This document shows, in pieces, positions 44,500 to 58,347 of a stretch of DNA of 64,000 bases. Below the pieces are notes generated by a model. It was not told where the DNA came from. It saw only the letters and a list, made by a program, of their open reading frames with translations, and did no database searches. The DNA is taken from NCBI GenBank assembly GCA_034190875.2, contig CM067344.1:28671877-28735876 (forward strand), given 5' to 3'. Both the position numbers and the translations under genes were made by a program. Position 1 is the stretch's first letter, and the number at the start of each line of letters is the position of its first letter. This DNA comes from Urechis unicinctus. Its lineage: Eukaryota; Annelida; Polychaeta; Xenopneusta; Urechidae.

Positions 44500-46963
44500 A
44501 CAATACATCATCAGACGTGTATCTAACGAAGTTACCACCCCACGAGCTATGTCAGAATTCTCTTTCAGAAATAATATGTTTGATATCAATACTTTAACTC
44601 GGTGGATGGTTATGATATAGCCAGTAATGGTTGTTCCATTCATTGATCTGGTTTAATGTATCTATTGTGATCTGTTACCGGGCTAATCTGGTACATTATG
44701 CAGGAGTTGTTATTGCATGCTTCCAAGACTAAATGCGTCGTCATTTTACAGCAGCATCCATTAAGACTATCATTTGCAGTCTGGGTTGTGATAAATGATC
44801 TTTCCGAGGCGATTTCCGTAAGCCCGCGTAGCGCCCCCTCAGTGAGGCATTATGCGTGGACATCTAATATTATGGCTATTCACTGTTGGGCGACATCCAT
44901 TAAGACAAAAGTGTTGTTGGTTCTCTTTAAGCATTCAAGTCAATCCTACATTCGACTTCATTTCCATTCTGAAACTGAAATATAGGTTAAACGATTGGAT
45001 TTTGTTTTTAACCGCGGTAGTTGCTTTATTATGCTGCATGTTATTCATTATATCCGTAATTGCGAGACAAATACTGGCAATTTTCTACAATATCTACAAT
45101 AAACTGGTTAATATGTAGTTTCTAATGAAGAATGTCTACCCTACATAATCAAATGACGTGTTGTTACGACTGGGCGAAGCTGTCATCCAAGGGAGACTCC
45201 TTGTAATTGCTACACGGTGAATACTAGCAGCGGTAGTTTGCCACCTGATATGTAACCGCTCCATGGAAACCAAACGTTGAAGGTTTTCAGTATTTTAGTC
45301 ACTGCGCGGTGCTGTAGTCTCTAACAATAGATCCATCGCCATTGCTGTCGTCAGAAATGATGCTTGAGTTCTCGTTAGTCTCAGTTGTGTGTAATGTGGT
45401 AATTGATACAAAGAACCATGATGCCATCTTTTACCGATCCATATTTATTGAAATTGTCATGAGCGCAGTTTCCGCGTTAAACGTAGTAATATAGAAACAA
45501 AACGATCCCTGATTGCCTTGATTGTACAACTTTAAGCAATTTTATTAATTTAACCAATTAAGTACATTGCGTTCATAACAGTGAAATTATCGTTAAGGGC
45601 AGTCAATTGTGCATGTAATAGTTTCACATTCTTATCGGCTTCGCAACTGTCTTTGCTTCAGTTGGATCAGTAATGCCAGGACACTAGCTTCGCTAACGTT
45701 AGCTACATGCAGCTAATGAGTTCACCGAAACGGCACAGGGAAGCATGCAAGCCTATAGCTTCGAGGTCTTTAATTGAAACGTTGGATATTCTTGTCTCAA
45801 ACTGATTTTATTGGACATCATAATCCTTGTGCTTGAGAAATATTGCGACATGAATAAATCCTCAGTGGCGGTGTATTTGCAGGACCTCCCTTGAGAATAG
45901 CAAATTCATCTATGTTTCAAGAATACATGAAAGTAATCAGTGCAAATGTCGTTGACCATCATAAACATAATGTGCGTCCAGGGACAGAGAGGAAGACATC
46001 GATCTGAAGAAGGGTATATTAAACTCTTTTCCATCGTTATCTAAATAAATGACATTTATTAATCGATTCCATTTGATGCGTGCAAGCGTGATTACTAATG
46101 CAGCCAGGATATATACTAGGCATAGAATTCTATTAATCGCAGCCGGAATCGTTTTGTCTAGCTTGCTATGTAACATAATCAATTCGCATTTCAGGCATGG
46201 TAATGTATGCTGCTCTATGCTATTGAATCAACTTGAGGTTGATAGTGATATTGATAAAGTATACGATCGCAAAATAATGGTTATGGTAATGGTGATATTG
46301 GGGTTTAACGTCACTGTCAACAACGCGGAGATATCGCGACGGTGATGGATGAGGATTATTGTGATGCTTGGACAGCTCTCCTAAAGTGCCATTACCCAAC
46401 TCGGGATGCGAAACCCACGCCGCTTGGATAAAGGTTCACAACGGTAACATTAAGCTACCGGGTCGGGTGCATCCCCTTTCGGATATGGGACCGCCATTTA
46501 ACGTAATCATCTTAGTCAGGGGGAGCCAGTCAGGTTTCTATCTTGGTAACGAACCCTCAACCTGTGGGTCGAAAGGCGCTGTTTACCACTACACCACTGC
46601 AATAGGCTACACGATCATAAACAAGCAGAACAGCGCAATGCGATATTACATGGATGCAATATTCAGTCATCCTGTGTCTCTGTGAAATGATTAGTCTTAT
46701 TTGCATAGATTCTGCTCTTAAAAACGTCGTTGTTAATGATACAAAGGGTTTCTCGTGTTATTTTATCAGCCCCGAGAAGCGATTTTCTTGATTAAAAAGA
46801 AAGACATAGATATTATCGTTTAAAATTGTCAATACGGTCCGTGTTATACATCTACATGTATGTTTGAGAATTCCATCAGCCAAAACGACTGTCACCCAGT
46901 CTATGAACAACATAGGATCTTCGCTGTCGCATGTGGAAAGCCGCAGCAACAAATATTAGGTTA
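44500..46963 (+). repeat. Higher-order repeat, copy C, first part
   Basis: 44,828 onward matches A from 420 and B from 19,067; 45,770-46,960 matches A 1,795-2,930 and B 30,939-31,918. It ends at the TTA target site of the transposon. Confidence 0.9.
46301..46610 (-). mobile_element. tRNA-headed SINE-like element in copy C
   Basis: Close match to the element at 2,269-2,605, with the GGTTTAACGTC block and the tRNA-like head (minus strand, about 46,595-46,545). Same position in the unit. Confidence 0.6.
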
Positions 46964-47121
46964 TAGGCGAGTCAAAGTAAGGTTTGACCCCCAAAAAATT
47001 GCAAGAAAAGCTTTTTTTGTCTTTTTGTGTTAAATTAGCTGTACTTAAGCGCATCCTAAAAGTTTACCAAATTTGAGCCACCGGAAAGTGGTGAAATAAC
47101 ATAATATCCAATATGGCCGCC
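46964..47121 (+). repeat. Left terminal inverted repeat
   Basis: Imperfect inverted match to 50,410-50,577. The strongest blocks are at 46,981-47,010, 47,058-47,071, 47,082-47,092 and 47,112-47,121. Confidence 0.85.
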
Positions 47122-47519
47122 ATTGAATTATGAATGTACAGCAAACTTTTTAATGGTTGGTTTTAGACCCCATAAATGTATTACAAACATATATAAATGT
47201 GATACCTTAGATTCAAATAAGGTTATGATGAATTCACCTGGATGTCCCTATGACGTAGTATTGCATCATCATGGCGTAGTGGGTTGCTGAATAGATCAGG
47301 ACCGCCAGAATTGGTAGAAAACCAACATTTCGGCTCTTGATAATCAATCAGATGTACATACACAAGGAACCACAACTTGGAAGGGCTATTGAACCATCTA
47401 CGTCATGGTCATATGCCATACGTCACTCATCATAAATTACCAAAATGTCCCAAATATTGACATAGTACACACCTGAATTTTCCTATCAAGTTCAAGTGGC
47501 ATTCACACAATATAATTGT

Positions 47520-49187
47520 TCAAAACACAGCATGGTTATTATCATCACAATCTTCTTCCTCGGAACCGTCTATGGAAGAATCACTATTATGCGGATTGTA
47601 ACATGACTCAGCTTGGCAGGGTCCACAAGCAGAAGTACATGGAAGACCGTACTTCCTGCAACTACATCGAGTATTACTACAACCTGTTGTACAGTTACAA
47701 TGGATAACCTTGAGAAGCCTTTCTGGAGCCGCTTTCTGGTCAGTCATAACAGGTAACAAAATGTTGTCTTCACACTTCCAACCCCAGTCCTTTGGGTCCA
47801 CGTTTTCATCCTTTCCCATCCACACCATGATCTGATAAAATGAACGTTCAGAGTGGAACTTTGCCGCAGATTCCGTTGGGGGCAATTTGTCGGGCTTCAC
47901 AAATGATTTAGCAGATGAAACCTTTTTAGCAAGCAATGTATTTCTAAGGTTTACCAGAGATGTGCCAGCTTTTCCTCCAAACAAAGAAACAAAGACTTTG
48001 CATCTTGAATCAACTATTGGTCCCTTGATAAGAAATCCTCCATTCTGCCAGAGGAAAAGACGGTATTTATTTCAAAAGACACAAGCGGGTGTGATTTCGT
48101 TTGTCGTCTCTGATGTTCATTGTCCTTGATGCTAGGCTCTTCACTGCATCCGTCAAAAACTACTGTGGCTTGTCCATACTTGGAAAGGGTGAGATTGGCA
48201 TGCTCCTCGGCAATTTCCTCGTAGGTCATCCCTTTTTTCCAAGACAGACGGTGAAGTAAGGAGCCTCCATCAAGCACAAAATGTTCGGAATTTGGCGTCG
48301 AATCTGTTAGAACGGCCTTGCTGGAGCTGGAGGATTCATTTGCGTAATCCCGTAGAGCATCAGCCAACTGTGGCTTGTCAGCCTATTGGAACACATGTTT
48401 TGCCGCGAATAGGGCAGGAGGATATGGACTAAGTTCGTAGTCCATGATATCTTGCAGTGTCAAGTCGCCAGCTTGTGAAACTACAAGACATCTCTGGAAC
48501 AGGAGTTCAGAATTTATCATTTGTTCGGTATTCACTTTCACTGACGATGAGTCACCAAGAGTTTTGGCTTTGTCCTTTCGTTTAAAGGAATAAGTGAATA
48601 TTGGCTGCCCAACCATTTTTTGTACTATGGCCTTCCCGACAGCTCCATTTTCATGTACATTGACATCTGCGTTGGCCACTACACCAGTCACAACATTTCT
48701 TAATGAAGAATCCTCAGCAAATGGATTGCAGTCAACTAATGTTTGCATCAGTTTAGTACTGTCCGCATGATCACGTTGCATCCTTGGCACTGTGGCGTCT
48801 TTGTGCTGTTCACTTGAGGTAAATGATTGTTTAGAGAACTCTTGCATCGCAAGGTTGTACGCAGATGACACGGATGATGACAGTGTCCAGATGGTCCTCT
48901 GTCATGCCACTTCCTCTGGTTAGACCACCGCTACTTTGAAGGGAACGCATGAGAGTCTGTTCAATAGTTAGATCCGATCCCAAACCTGCCCAGAACTGGT
49001 CTGTCCTCCTAATAACATGTAGGCCGTTTTCAAATTTTGTAACAATGTCTGGATGCTTGTGACCTAGTTCATTCATGCACTGTAGGTAGAGGTATGTAGA
49101 CTTAACATAATTGAAATGTCCAGCAGCTGCGAATATCGGAATGCAATCAGACACTGCACTGAGATGCATTCTCCAGTCGCCTTAGCG
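47520..49187 (-). pseudogene. CXC (tesmin/TSO1-like) domain transposon protein, decayed
   Basis: Minus strand, read in pieces: 49,181-48,876 (GDWRMHLSAV, FAAAGHFNYVKS, LHVIRRTDQFWAGL, SDLTIEQTLMRSL, GGLTRGSGM); +frameshift; 48,871-48,383 (IFTYSFKRKDKAK, YELSPYPPALFAAKHV); in-frame TAG; 48,380-48,015 (MTYEEIAEEHANLTL, ATVVFDG); frame change; about 48,010-47,520 (FHSERSFYQIMVWMG, then IHCNCTTGCSNTRCSCRKYG, PCTSACGPCQAESC). The last part is a cysteine-rich CXC-type motif near the C-terminus. From memory, this layout is shared by many uncharacterised multicopy proteins of aquatic animals, where a nuclease-like (PIN-like) segment lies between the third and last pieces; that segment is missing here. 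Role in transposition is inferred only from its position inside the inverted repeats. Confidence 0.7.
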
Positions 49188-49189
49188 AT

Positions 49190-50409
49190 CAACCGAGACA
49201 GTCCTTAGTAAGAGCATGAATATAATGAAATCATATAAAACACAAGAGTGTGCAACCACAAGTGGGCACAGCTTATTCGCAGATGATGGACCCTTCCCTT
49301 CCGATTAATCCCATATACAGGGACGGTATATATTTTCATGGGTAGAACCCTTTTAAACACGTGATAGCACTGAAACAAATTATCTACAATTTTCGCTGCT
49401 TTTGAAATGAGCAGCTTCCAATAGCAGGCTTCTGGCAATTTTGAATATTTCTAGCTTTGTCTTCCCATATAATGTAGGCATGCCATTGAACCACATGGTT
49501 TCACTTTCATTATGACTATTCTATCTACTCAGGCCTGAAATGGGCCTATTTTAATCTTGTTTCACCTACCTTCAGGGTCAGGAGATGCAGAAGATAATTG
49601 GTAATATCAGAGTTGTCTACATGATTAGTTTGTTTTTGTTGATTTCAGGAATATTGTGTTAACAAGAGATAATGAAATAATGAGTTGCTTTTGTTTTGAT
49701 CTTAAGTCTTTGATGAAAGAATAGATGGCAGCACTGTAATCATATGGAGAGCTAATTAGTACAAAATTACATTGAAAATCAATATTTACCTGTATCCTTA
49801 TCCTTGTTAGTCATTATTATAAGGGCTTGTATGCTGGCAGTAACAACCAAATGCCAATTAGAAATGTGATTGCTTTAGATAACATGGGCCGGTATGGAGG
49901 GGGAGTGGCCTCATTGGAGGTTGGCGGGGTGGTGTGGGGGTCAGCTAGGATTACTCCTAACGAACAGGGCACCTTCATCAGAACTCTGTCTCAATGACAC
50001 TGAGCTGAAATGAAAAAAAACCCAACTCCTAAAGCATGCTTACAACAGAGTTTTCGTGTGAGAAATATCAAATCATGAACCAAGGAGACATTTCAAACAA
50101 ATACCAAACAGGGGTAAAAATCCTGAAATTGACCAATTTTAGGGAACCTTTGCTATCTTTATGTTCAGATGTTGCAATTCCTTAATTAATTGGGAAATAT
50201 AAGGTTTCCCTAATATGTACCCAAAATACCAGTTTTGGGGTAGGGTTGCCCCTATTGCACCCCAATCGGGATGTCACACACGAAAGAAACCAGTTTCAGG
50301 TGAAAGTTTGACCTCAAAAACATTAGAAAACATATTTACATAATCAGTTTTGGGTGAAAAATGGCCGAGTTATGGACAGCCAAAAATATTCAAGGATCTA
50401 AAAAAATTT
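49190..50409. other. Non-coding interior of the CXC transposon
   Basis: No further coding segment recognised. A short open frame at 49,438-49,205 (minus) could be worn N-terminal sequence of the CXC protein but lacks a motif. Confidence 0.4.
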
Positions 50410-50577
50410 GGCGGCCATCTTGGAAATTGCCTAATTAACCCACTTTCCGGTCATCCGAGTTTGGTAAACTTTTAGTATGTTAATCTACAGAAGTTCAGGA
50501 ACCAAAAACAACCAAGAAACGTTTTCTTGCAATTTTTTGGGGGTTGACCCCTTTTTTTCCATATATTGACCCGACTA
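50410..50577 (-). repeat. Right terminal inverted repeat
   Basis: Inverted counterpart of 46,964-47,121, ending TTGACCCGACTA before the TTA duplication. Confidence 0.85.
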
Positions 50578-53500
50578 TTAGCAGCTAGGCCATAAAACAC
50601 ACATTTATGTCCCAAGCTTGAACGCGCACAAAAAGAAATGTCTAAAAGTCATGCATGCCGCCTTAGTGATGTAAAGTGACTGATGCAGATTGAATTATAT
50701 AATATGATTGATTCATTTGCCATTTATATTTAATTGAGGCAGTGCATCCCTGTTTAAGCCATACACGGATAGCTCAAGCGAACTTCGATGCTTTGCCGAA
50801 TGATGAGCATGTCCATGGAGATTGGGTTTTTTTTATACAAAACCATTGTGCATAGATGATTGCAAAACGCATGTATATATTGTAATAATGACCAGAAAGG
50901 CAATATTGTTTGACGCATAGAATGATAACAAAAAGTTAATATTTGCATTCCGAATACGCATATAATGGAAGGCAATGTCAACATCATAGACAAAATACTG
51001 ATGCTCCATCAATTTACTGTAAGTTGCAGAAGCGTTATGGCAGAAAACGATAGCCTCGGAATATTTGGTTCACTATTGTTGTCATATATGAGCTGGTTAA
51101 AATGTGTCATTGCTCAACCCTTACACGAAAAGGACAATGGCATATTGAGATGGCGTTCGATCTGCACAATATATCTGAGCTAAGCATGGGATATTGATAA
51201 AGAGAGCATAGAATAGTAATGTACAGACACCCCGTTACTTGGTCGATATTATTCTGCTCGATAAATACAGAACTCGACGTTTTCCGCAGTGATTTATGTC
51301 GCGCTTCTATGACACACACCACAAGGAAAACTAAATGTACATCAAACTCTTTGAGTCAGTATGTGTTTCATAACAATGAAGTAGTTGAGTAAAGAGTTGA
51401 CAAAGAGTTTGTTACGATTCACTGCAATAGTGACGGCCGGCTGTATCCTCAATTACTCAGCGCCAACACGTTCGTTATATAGCTAGCATATCACTGGCGT
51501 TTTATCTCTCCAACATGTATAAGATAGCAAAGCAAAGCTAAGATCACACAATTTCTGACAATAACTGTATACGCGAAATCAACAAAAGCCTGCTGATGGT
51601 TGTGGTACGCACTTAGCTCCTGTGGGTATAATACGCTGCACATATTATATTACAAACATATTTATCATGTAGACAGAATATGTAACCAGCGGTTGTTTTG
51701 ATTGGCATCAATATACTGTTTGCGTTATTCATAATGGAATTTGATTATTAATTTTTCATTAAAGTTTATATTTTTTCTTGTGGTTCCGATAAGATACATT
51801 TGGCTCCCACTAATAGTCACCATGTTGTTTCAGACCTACCGTTTCTGTATCTTCCTGTTCACCCAACAATATCATATTTGTTATTAGACTTCGTAATATG
51901 TTATGGTGCCATACATATTACGCATATAAGGTTGCTTTGAATGCAGGACGCGATAAACATGAAAAGGTTAGTATATCACTTGTTTATGACAGATCAAGAT
52001 TGATTAGGAATGTAGTTAGGTTGGGATGTTCGGCAGTGAAATTGCCTGTACTACGACAGCCCCCATCTAGTATTTCTCGAATATAGCAGACTGAATCGAG
52101 CAGCAAATATCATAATTGGATTACATAACTTTAATGCAAAATGCTTAAAAGTGGCATAGACATAATAGAACGGGTTCAAAGGCGAGCACTAAAGCTCGTC
52201 ACTGGTATGTGTGATTAAACTTACGAAATTAGGTTGCGTTCGTTATAGCTGACATATATAAAAGCATTGCGTTCCCTTGTGAACCATTTGCAATCATAGA
52301 AGATGGAGAGATGGTTATTAACTTTATCCGCTACGCAGTACTGAAAACAGATGACTCTAAGGACATCCATTCATTTTAGTCAAACCTAGGGTAATGCTGG
52401 AGCAAAAGAAACTTCTTTCAAATAATTAAAACCTTATGGAACATTTTGCCAGGCGGATTACCTTGTTTTAAGAGCTGTCGCTCTTATGTGCTTTCCATGT
52501 ATCCACGGACAGCTTTTTAGAGATTACAATTCCCTCAATTCATATCCCACAGTATTAAACTAATGCCAAACATCCATAGCGTCAATCCTTTGTCAATGTC
52601 AGTATAGATTAATTGGACGTTTGTTTACTGGTCATAAGGTAAAGTTTGCTGGTCTGTCATTCATCGACCGCAGTGCGTAGTAGGGGTTCTTCAATAAACG
52701 TTGTCATTTCTAGGCTTCATACTCACTGATGCAACAACTAAATCGCTAGACAGTATTAACTCGTTCCTAAAAAAAACATCTGTTTCGGATTCACGTTCGA
52801 TGATCCCATTTTGAAACTTGTGTACAAAACTCTATGGTTCTGTTTTGTAGTATCATGCAATAAAATACAGCACTGACTACGATGTTTACAAGACATGGAA
52901 GCAATGTAACTCTGCATTGAATTTAACACAACATGCATAAATCGATTGGGTCGCTGAGAGGCTTCGAAACACAAAAAGCAGCATCCACAATATATTCAAT
53001 ATTCTACATTGTAATATTCTTAATCAAAACGTGACAAGATGACTAACCACCGTTCAATACAGGGACGATGAGATTGTGTAAAAGCCACCAAGATCCGTCG
53101 CATTATTTTCGTTACCCAAGTTTATCAGCTGCACAAAATCGCCACTTAGATGCATTCATACATATCGACGTGTTAAGCCTGAGCACTGGCGAGAACAGTC
53201 TTTACTAGTTCAGGAGTCTCTGCATGTGACAAACGATAATAGTTGATGTTCCGTTTGAACTTATCTTCGCGCCATCATACACATTACCAGGGTTAATGAT
53301 GACCCGATCCTTCTGATTACTGTAACCATATGTGAACCAATGCCATACCCATAGTTTACTGAATCACTACTATTCATGCACTACATGTGCTAAGCTCGTG
53401 AAAACTACGATATGACTTGATTAGTGAGTGCCTCGATAGAGCGTAAATGCTAAAGCCTTAGCATACAAATCGTGAAAGAAGGGATATATACAGACTATCA

Positions 53501-53655
53501 AGTTAGCTGAAGGAAAGCGATACCTAAAACAGGTTGAAGATAACACGGACGGTGCACGGACGATATTTGCATGATGCCAAGTATATATATATATATAATA
53601 TATATACTATAACTCAGATAGATATATATATATCGTCATGATATATATATATAAG

Positions 53656-53714
<59 letters not shown>

Positions 53715-56700
53715 TATATCACAAAAGCGTCGGATTAGCTGGTTCAGCTGGACGCGCGTATCGATTTGGTTTAATATGTACCGTTGAGCGAGATGTTACA
53801 CACAGACTGTCCATTCACTGTAGTGGGAACCATGTCCAACACACATAACAAATAGTTCTTGACGTGTTATGAATTTAAACGGATTCGCCATCATACGCAA
53901 AAGCTATGAGGCCTGATTAAATTCGATATCTGAATTGAGACGTTTAATTGGAAGAATTGGTTACCACGTTGCTTCGTTTGCCTATATTATAACTCAAATA
54001 TACCGCTTAACATCGATCAAATGCAAGGTAATATTTTGATGCATTTGTCATCATGAGTCGATAGTTTGAAGTCGTTGATGCATTAGGAGGACAAAATACC
54101 TTTCGTTTGACTTTTAGGTATGGCTTCGTTTTAACGCGGCTGCCATACTATGTTAATATTTGGATAAAAATAAACAATGTCGGTAGAGCATAGTAGTGTG
54201 CGTATAACACGTAAGCAAGGACATGTCACTAAATGACATCTTGGTTACTAATGTCTCTATACAGAGACGGGGGGGAGGGGCACATTAATTGTTGGATTCA
54301 TTTCGTCACTCAGTCAAGCATTTGGCAATGTTGCAAAATAATATACCAACATCCTCGGTTACGTATGGTTCCTGTTCCAACCATGTCCAATCAAACGCGA
54401 CATGAATATAACATAACAACCCCCTGATTATCAGCCAAATATCCGATGAATGAGTACACTAAAGCACGATGTAGATTGTCGTGGGCTCGAGCAGCATTAT
54501 GTGCATGTAGTATTGCTACGTTTGTGAATACATCTACAAGGCCAATATGATGCACCAACTGCACCAGGTGGTATTTCCTTATTTCAATTCATAAGAATTC
54601 GATTGGGTTCTGCTTAATCACGTGGCCGTAATAATGCTGAAAATATACAAAACTGTCACTACATCCTTATTAATAATGCAATACATGTATCAGGCGGAAC
54701 TAACGTTGAGTCTTTCCAGTCTATCAAAACACATGCATCTACCAAGGACAGGTCCCCGAGAATGAGTGATCAAGTTGGGGACGAGAATGCGGCAGCCCCA
54801 TTGATATAATTTATTCACATTTCTCGGGAGAGTTAATTCTGGTATTAAAAGTATTTTTTGTCTCTGTGTCATATGCATTTAGCTTGTTGTTACTCAATGG
54901 GTTCTTTTTACAACATATTTGCGGTTTTTACAAATGCGACATTTCACCACAAGGTGGGGCAGCATTTGTTTGCTACGATAATGATCTCTCTGAATATGTT
55001 TTGGATTGAATTATTTAAGTGCCTGTGTGGATTGCTTTTGGCCATACAAATTCTTTCTGATAGTAATTCGCTTTAGGATCCGTTACAGTCCAGGAAAGAA
55101 AAGTGCTCTCATGAATTATCTGTAGCATATTACATATGATATGGCATCAGATAACTTATAAAACATACCGCATCCTTTTATTGTTAGGGCGCAAAAAAAT
55201 AGCGCACCTGAGGTCATACGGTTATCATCTGGTGCACTTGCAATGTAATCATCGAGATTGTGCAACAAATGCTGAATTTGATTGCTGAAATTAGAGGGTT
55301 GCATGATAAGAGGTAGTACGCTGAAAGTTCAAGTCCGCACTATTTAATGTGCAAAACAGGTGAATTAAAGCTCGGGGTCGTTTGGGAGGGCCTTCCACTA
55401 CTGATATTGCTATGTTCGCGTGTTCCGATGATAGCAGACTTCTAAAAACCACACGCTGCTAGGAAACAAACGTGCCGCACTGATGACGTTATTTAACACA
55501 GTTATGCAATCATTGAAGAAGCTAATATTCAATATTAAAAAGCCGAAATGTTCTCTGTAACATACAATATCTGTATTTAGTGTTTGTTACAAGCATAAGC
55601 ATATAACAAAATGATGTAATACTCTCGCCTACGTGAAAATAGAAGCTGCGTATTTTACAAATGATACAATGTAATTATATGGACGTGATACCTTTGTTGT
55701 AATAGTAAATTTCAGAAATGGGTTTGAACTCCCCTCTTATGCTATGTGATGGTATCAATATTAACAATAAATACCACTAATTACCATTGTCAGTCTTGCT
55801 AATATCACGATGTTCTTATCATGCCATGGCGCGTCTATCATTGTAACGTTTTAAGGTCAGAGCGCCATTTCCATTCTAAAAGGCATTGGTAGCCTTTGGT
55901 ACAAGGCTCCCCATTGGTATGATTGGATTGATATCAGATTGCCGAGTTGGGTGCCAGGTCGATATTGTTTGGCAGATTTATGATAATACACAGTATATTT
56001 ATAATAAATTACAATCCATGATGCATGTAGGTGGGCATTTGTCCGATGTGGTATGGTGTTTCCACAATGATACACTAGCTATAGTATCTGATATCAAAAT
56101 TAATATATCACTTTTGCTATTAATTGGGAAATTGTAGCATAATACACAATCACTTATTATCTATACAATACCAGTATACTTCTAATATTGGACGTATTGT
56201 TTCCAACACTGGGTCACGATAATCAGTCAAACAATACAAAACAGTTTGGTGCCAAAATTGTCACAAAAGTTCCATAACGAATTAAAAGGTCTCTACCTAT
56301 TACTGCTCAACCCTTCACAATGAATGCTATGTCTGAATACAAATAGCCGCAGAAGAGCACCAGCTTATCAGGCGAATGAACACTACGTAAATCAATCCTA
56401 AATGACTTTTATTCATACGCTTGATGTGCTAAGCTCGTAATAACATCGGTATCGATGAATCGATGTGTTCATACATGTCACACCAGTTAGCCACAAATGG
56501 TTGAATAAGGTAATACACAGAGAATATTAAACCCCGGGGTGCGCAGTGATATAAATCCCAGGAGTGGCCAGTTTTCTGGGTTTTATCTGTCTTCGATCAC
56601 TCATGTTTTAAACAGAATGGTAGCTTAAAAGTTTTTGCCATTTATATCCAACTGATTTTGTGATTGATTTCGCACGCGAGGCAATGATGGGAGGTGTTCC

Positions 56701-58063
56701 GGTTGATGTTTGTTGGATAAGAGGTCTTTCAGCATGAGGAGGTCTTTTATAACATCATAGAAATTGATTCCATCGTTAGACTAGAATTCATGGCGAACGA
56801 CTTATTCCTTCAGTACAAGCTCGTACGGAATCTGAATCTTACTGAATATGGTTTGCTGGTGACGTGCCATGGGGATTTGAATTATAAAAATGTGATTGTG
56901 TCATATAATATGAATGACGATGTGTTGTTTCTGAAGACTTCGTGGCGTATTATCACTATATGATGTGAAGACAAAGTAGCGACGGCGACCTTCTGAACTT
57001 CTTGGCAGGATCAGAAGCAACTTCTGGTTATCATTCAACAATATGCCTATGAATCGCGTTTAGTTTGTTGATATAGACTGGTTGATATACTGCAAATAGA
57101 TAATTAATACCTGCATATATGAATGGAATGATAATGATCGTATATGATGTATTTTATAATATGTCAACAACTGAGGGGTTATTTTTGTATGCGCCACTGG
57201 GCGCAATATTGTAAGCTCTTTTTGTCTTGGTTCACAATGCAGATCGCTCATTCATGCTGCCTGTGATCAGCTGATACTTTCGTTATTGATTATATCCGGA
57301 AATATTCGAATAAACCATAATAAAATAATGACAAACCAATTTTCATTGCTGTAATGCGTACTGTTTTGGAGAGAAAATCGGATAAAAGTTGTCTGATTGT
57401 AATTCTTACTTTGAGTGTCAATAAAACGCAACAGCACTTGGCAAACTATGTACTATACAATGAGTTCCCTGAACGATTTGACCTTGACCCTAAGCGTTGC
57501 GTCGATTACCAAATAAGTAAAGGGATTGACCAATCAACCCGAGTTAATCAGACAAACATTTAATCACCGGATGCATCGATGCATATACTTTGAATTTGTT
57601 TTTTACTATCAGCCAAATGTAATGACCGCTTAGTATGTTACTCTTATTCAATCGTTGCATCGCTTGCATCATTATTTGGAGGTCACAACCTAATGTGAAA
57701 TTAGACCGGTACGTTTTGCAAGTAATATCTTATTCACCTTTGACGAAGTTGAATAAAATAATGATTATTGCAAGACAATTGGTGACTTGAAATATCGTGC
57801 AGTCTAAAATAGTTCAAGGTATAATTCTATGTATTTGTATATAAAGATAAGCGGTTCCAAATGTCAACTTCACTGGCCAAATGTAGCCTTTGTACCGGAA
57901 TTGCCCACATACAATATATATACTTAACATTTTCTGACAAAAATGCGTTTGCTTATTTCAATGGGTGGTTTTGCCATATACTTTAAGCTGATAACATATC
58001 TTATATTATTCACAAAAAAGAAATTACTATATTCACATTACTGGCTAATAGCAGATACAAGGT
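50578..58063 (+). repeat. Higher-order repeat, copy C, second part
   Basis: 50,581-51,520 matches B 31,919-33,180. 51,720-53,550 matches A 5,430-7,230. 53,799-54,520 matches A 8,517-9,270. 54,880-58,060 matches A 12,437-17,380. The parts of A between (3.05-5.4, 7.25-8.5, 9.3-12.4 kb) and the last about 1.2 kb of A are absent. No gene recognised. Confidence 0.88.
53580..53711. repeat. (TA)n microsatellite inside copy C
   Basis: TA tract with interruptions, about 85 bases before the GTTACACACAGACTGT block. Confidence 0.95.

Positions 58064-58342
<279 letters not shown>

Positions 58343-58347
<5 letters not shown>

Larger units (their letters stand above)
46964..50577 (-). mobile_element. DNA transposon with about 160-bp terminal inverted repeats and TTA target duplication
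   Basis: Ends are TAGGCGAGTCAA (left) and, read inward from the right, TAGTCGGGTCAA. Inverted similarity continues through GACCCCCAAAAAATTGC, AAAAGTTTACCAAA, CCGGAAAGTG and ATGGCCGCC, about 160 bases each side. TTA flanks both ends (46,961-46,963 and 50,578-50,580). Copy B holds the same flanks joined across one TTA (31,916-31,918), an intact empty site, so both borders and the 3-bp duplication are directly shown. The only gene debris is a minus-strand CXC-domain ORF. No recognised DDE transposase. A TTA duplication is compatible with PIF/Harbinger-like elements (TWA), but the ends are not ones I recognise. Confidence 0.88.

Noticed and set aside
47516-47707. Plus-strand 63-codon frame
   Set aside because: Antisense shadow of the CXC-domain coding sequence.
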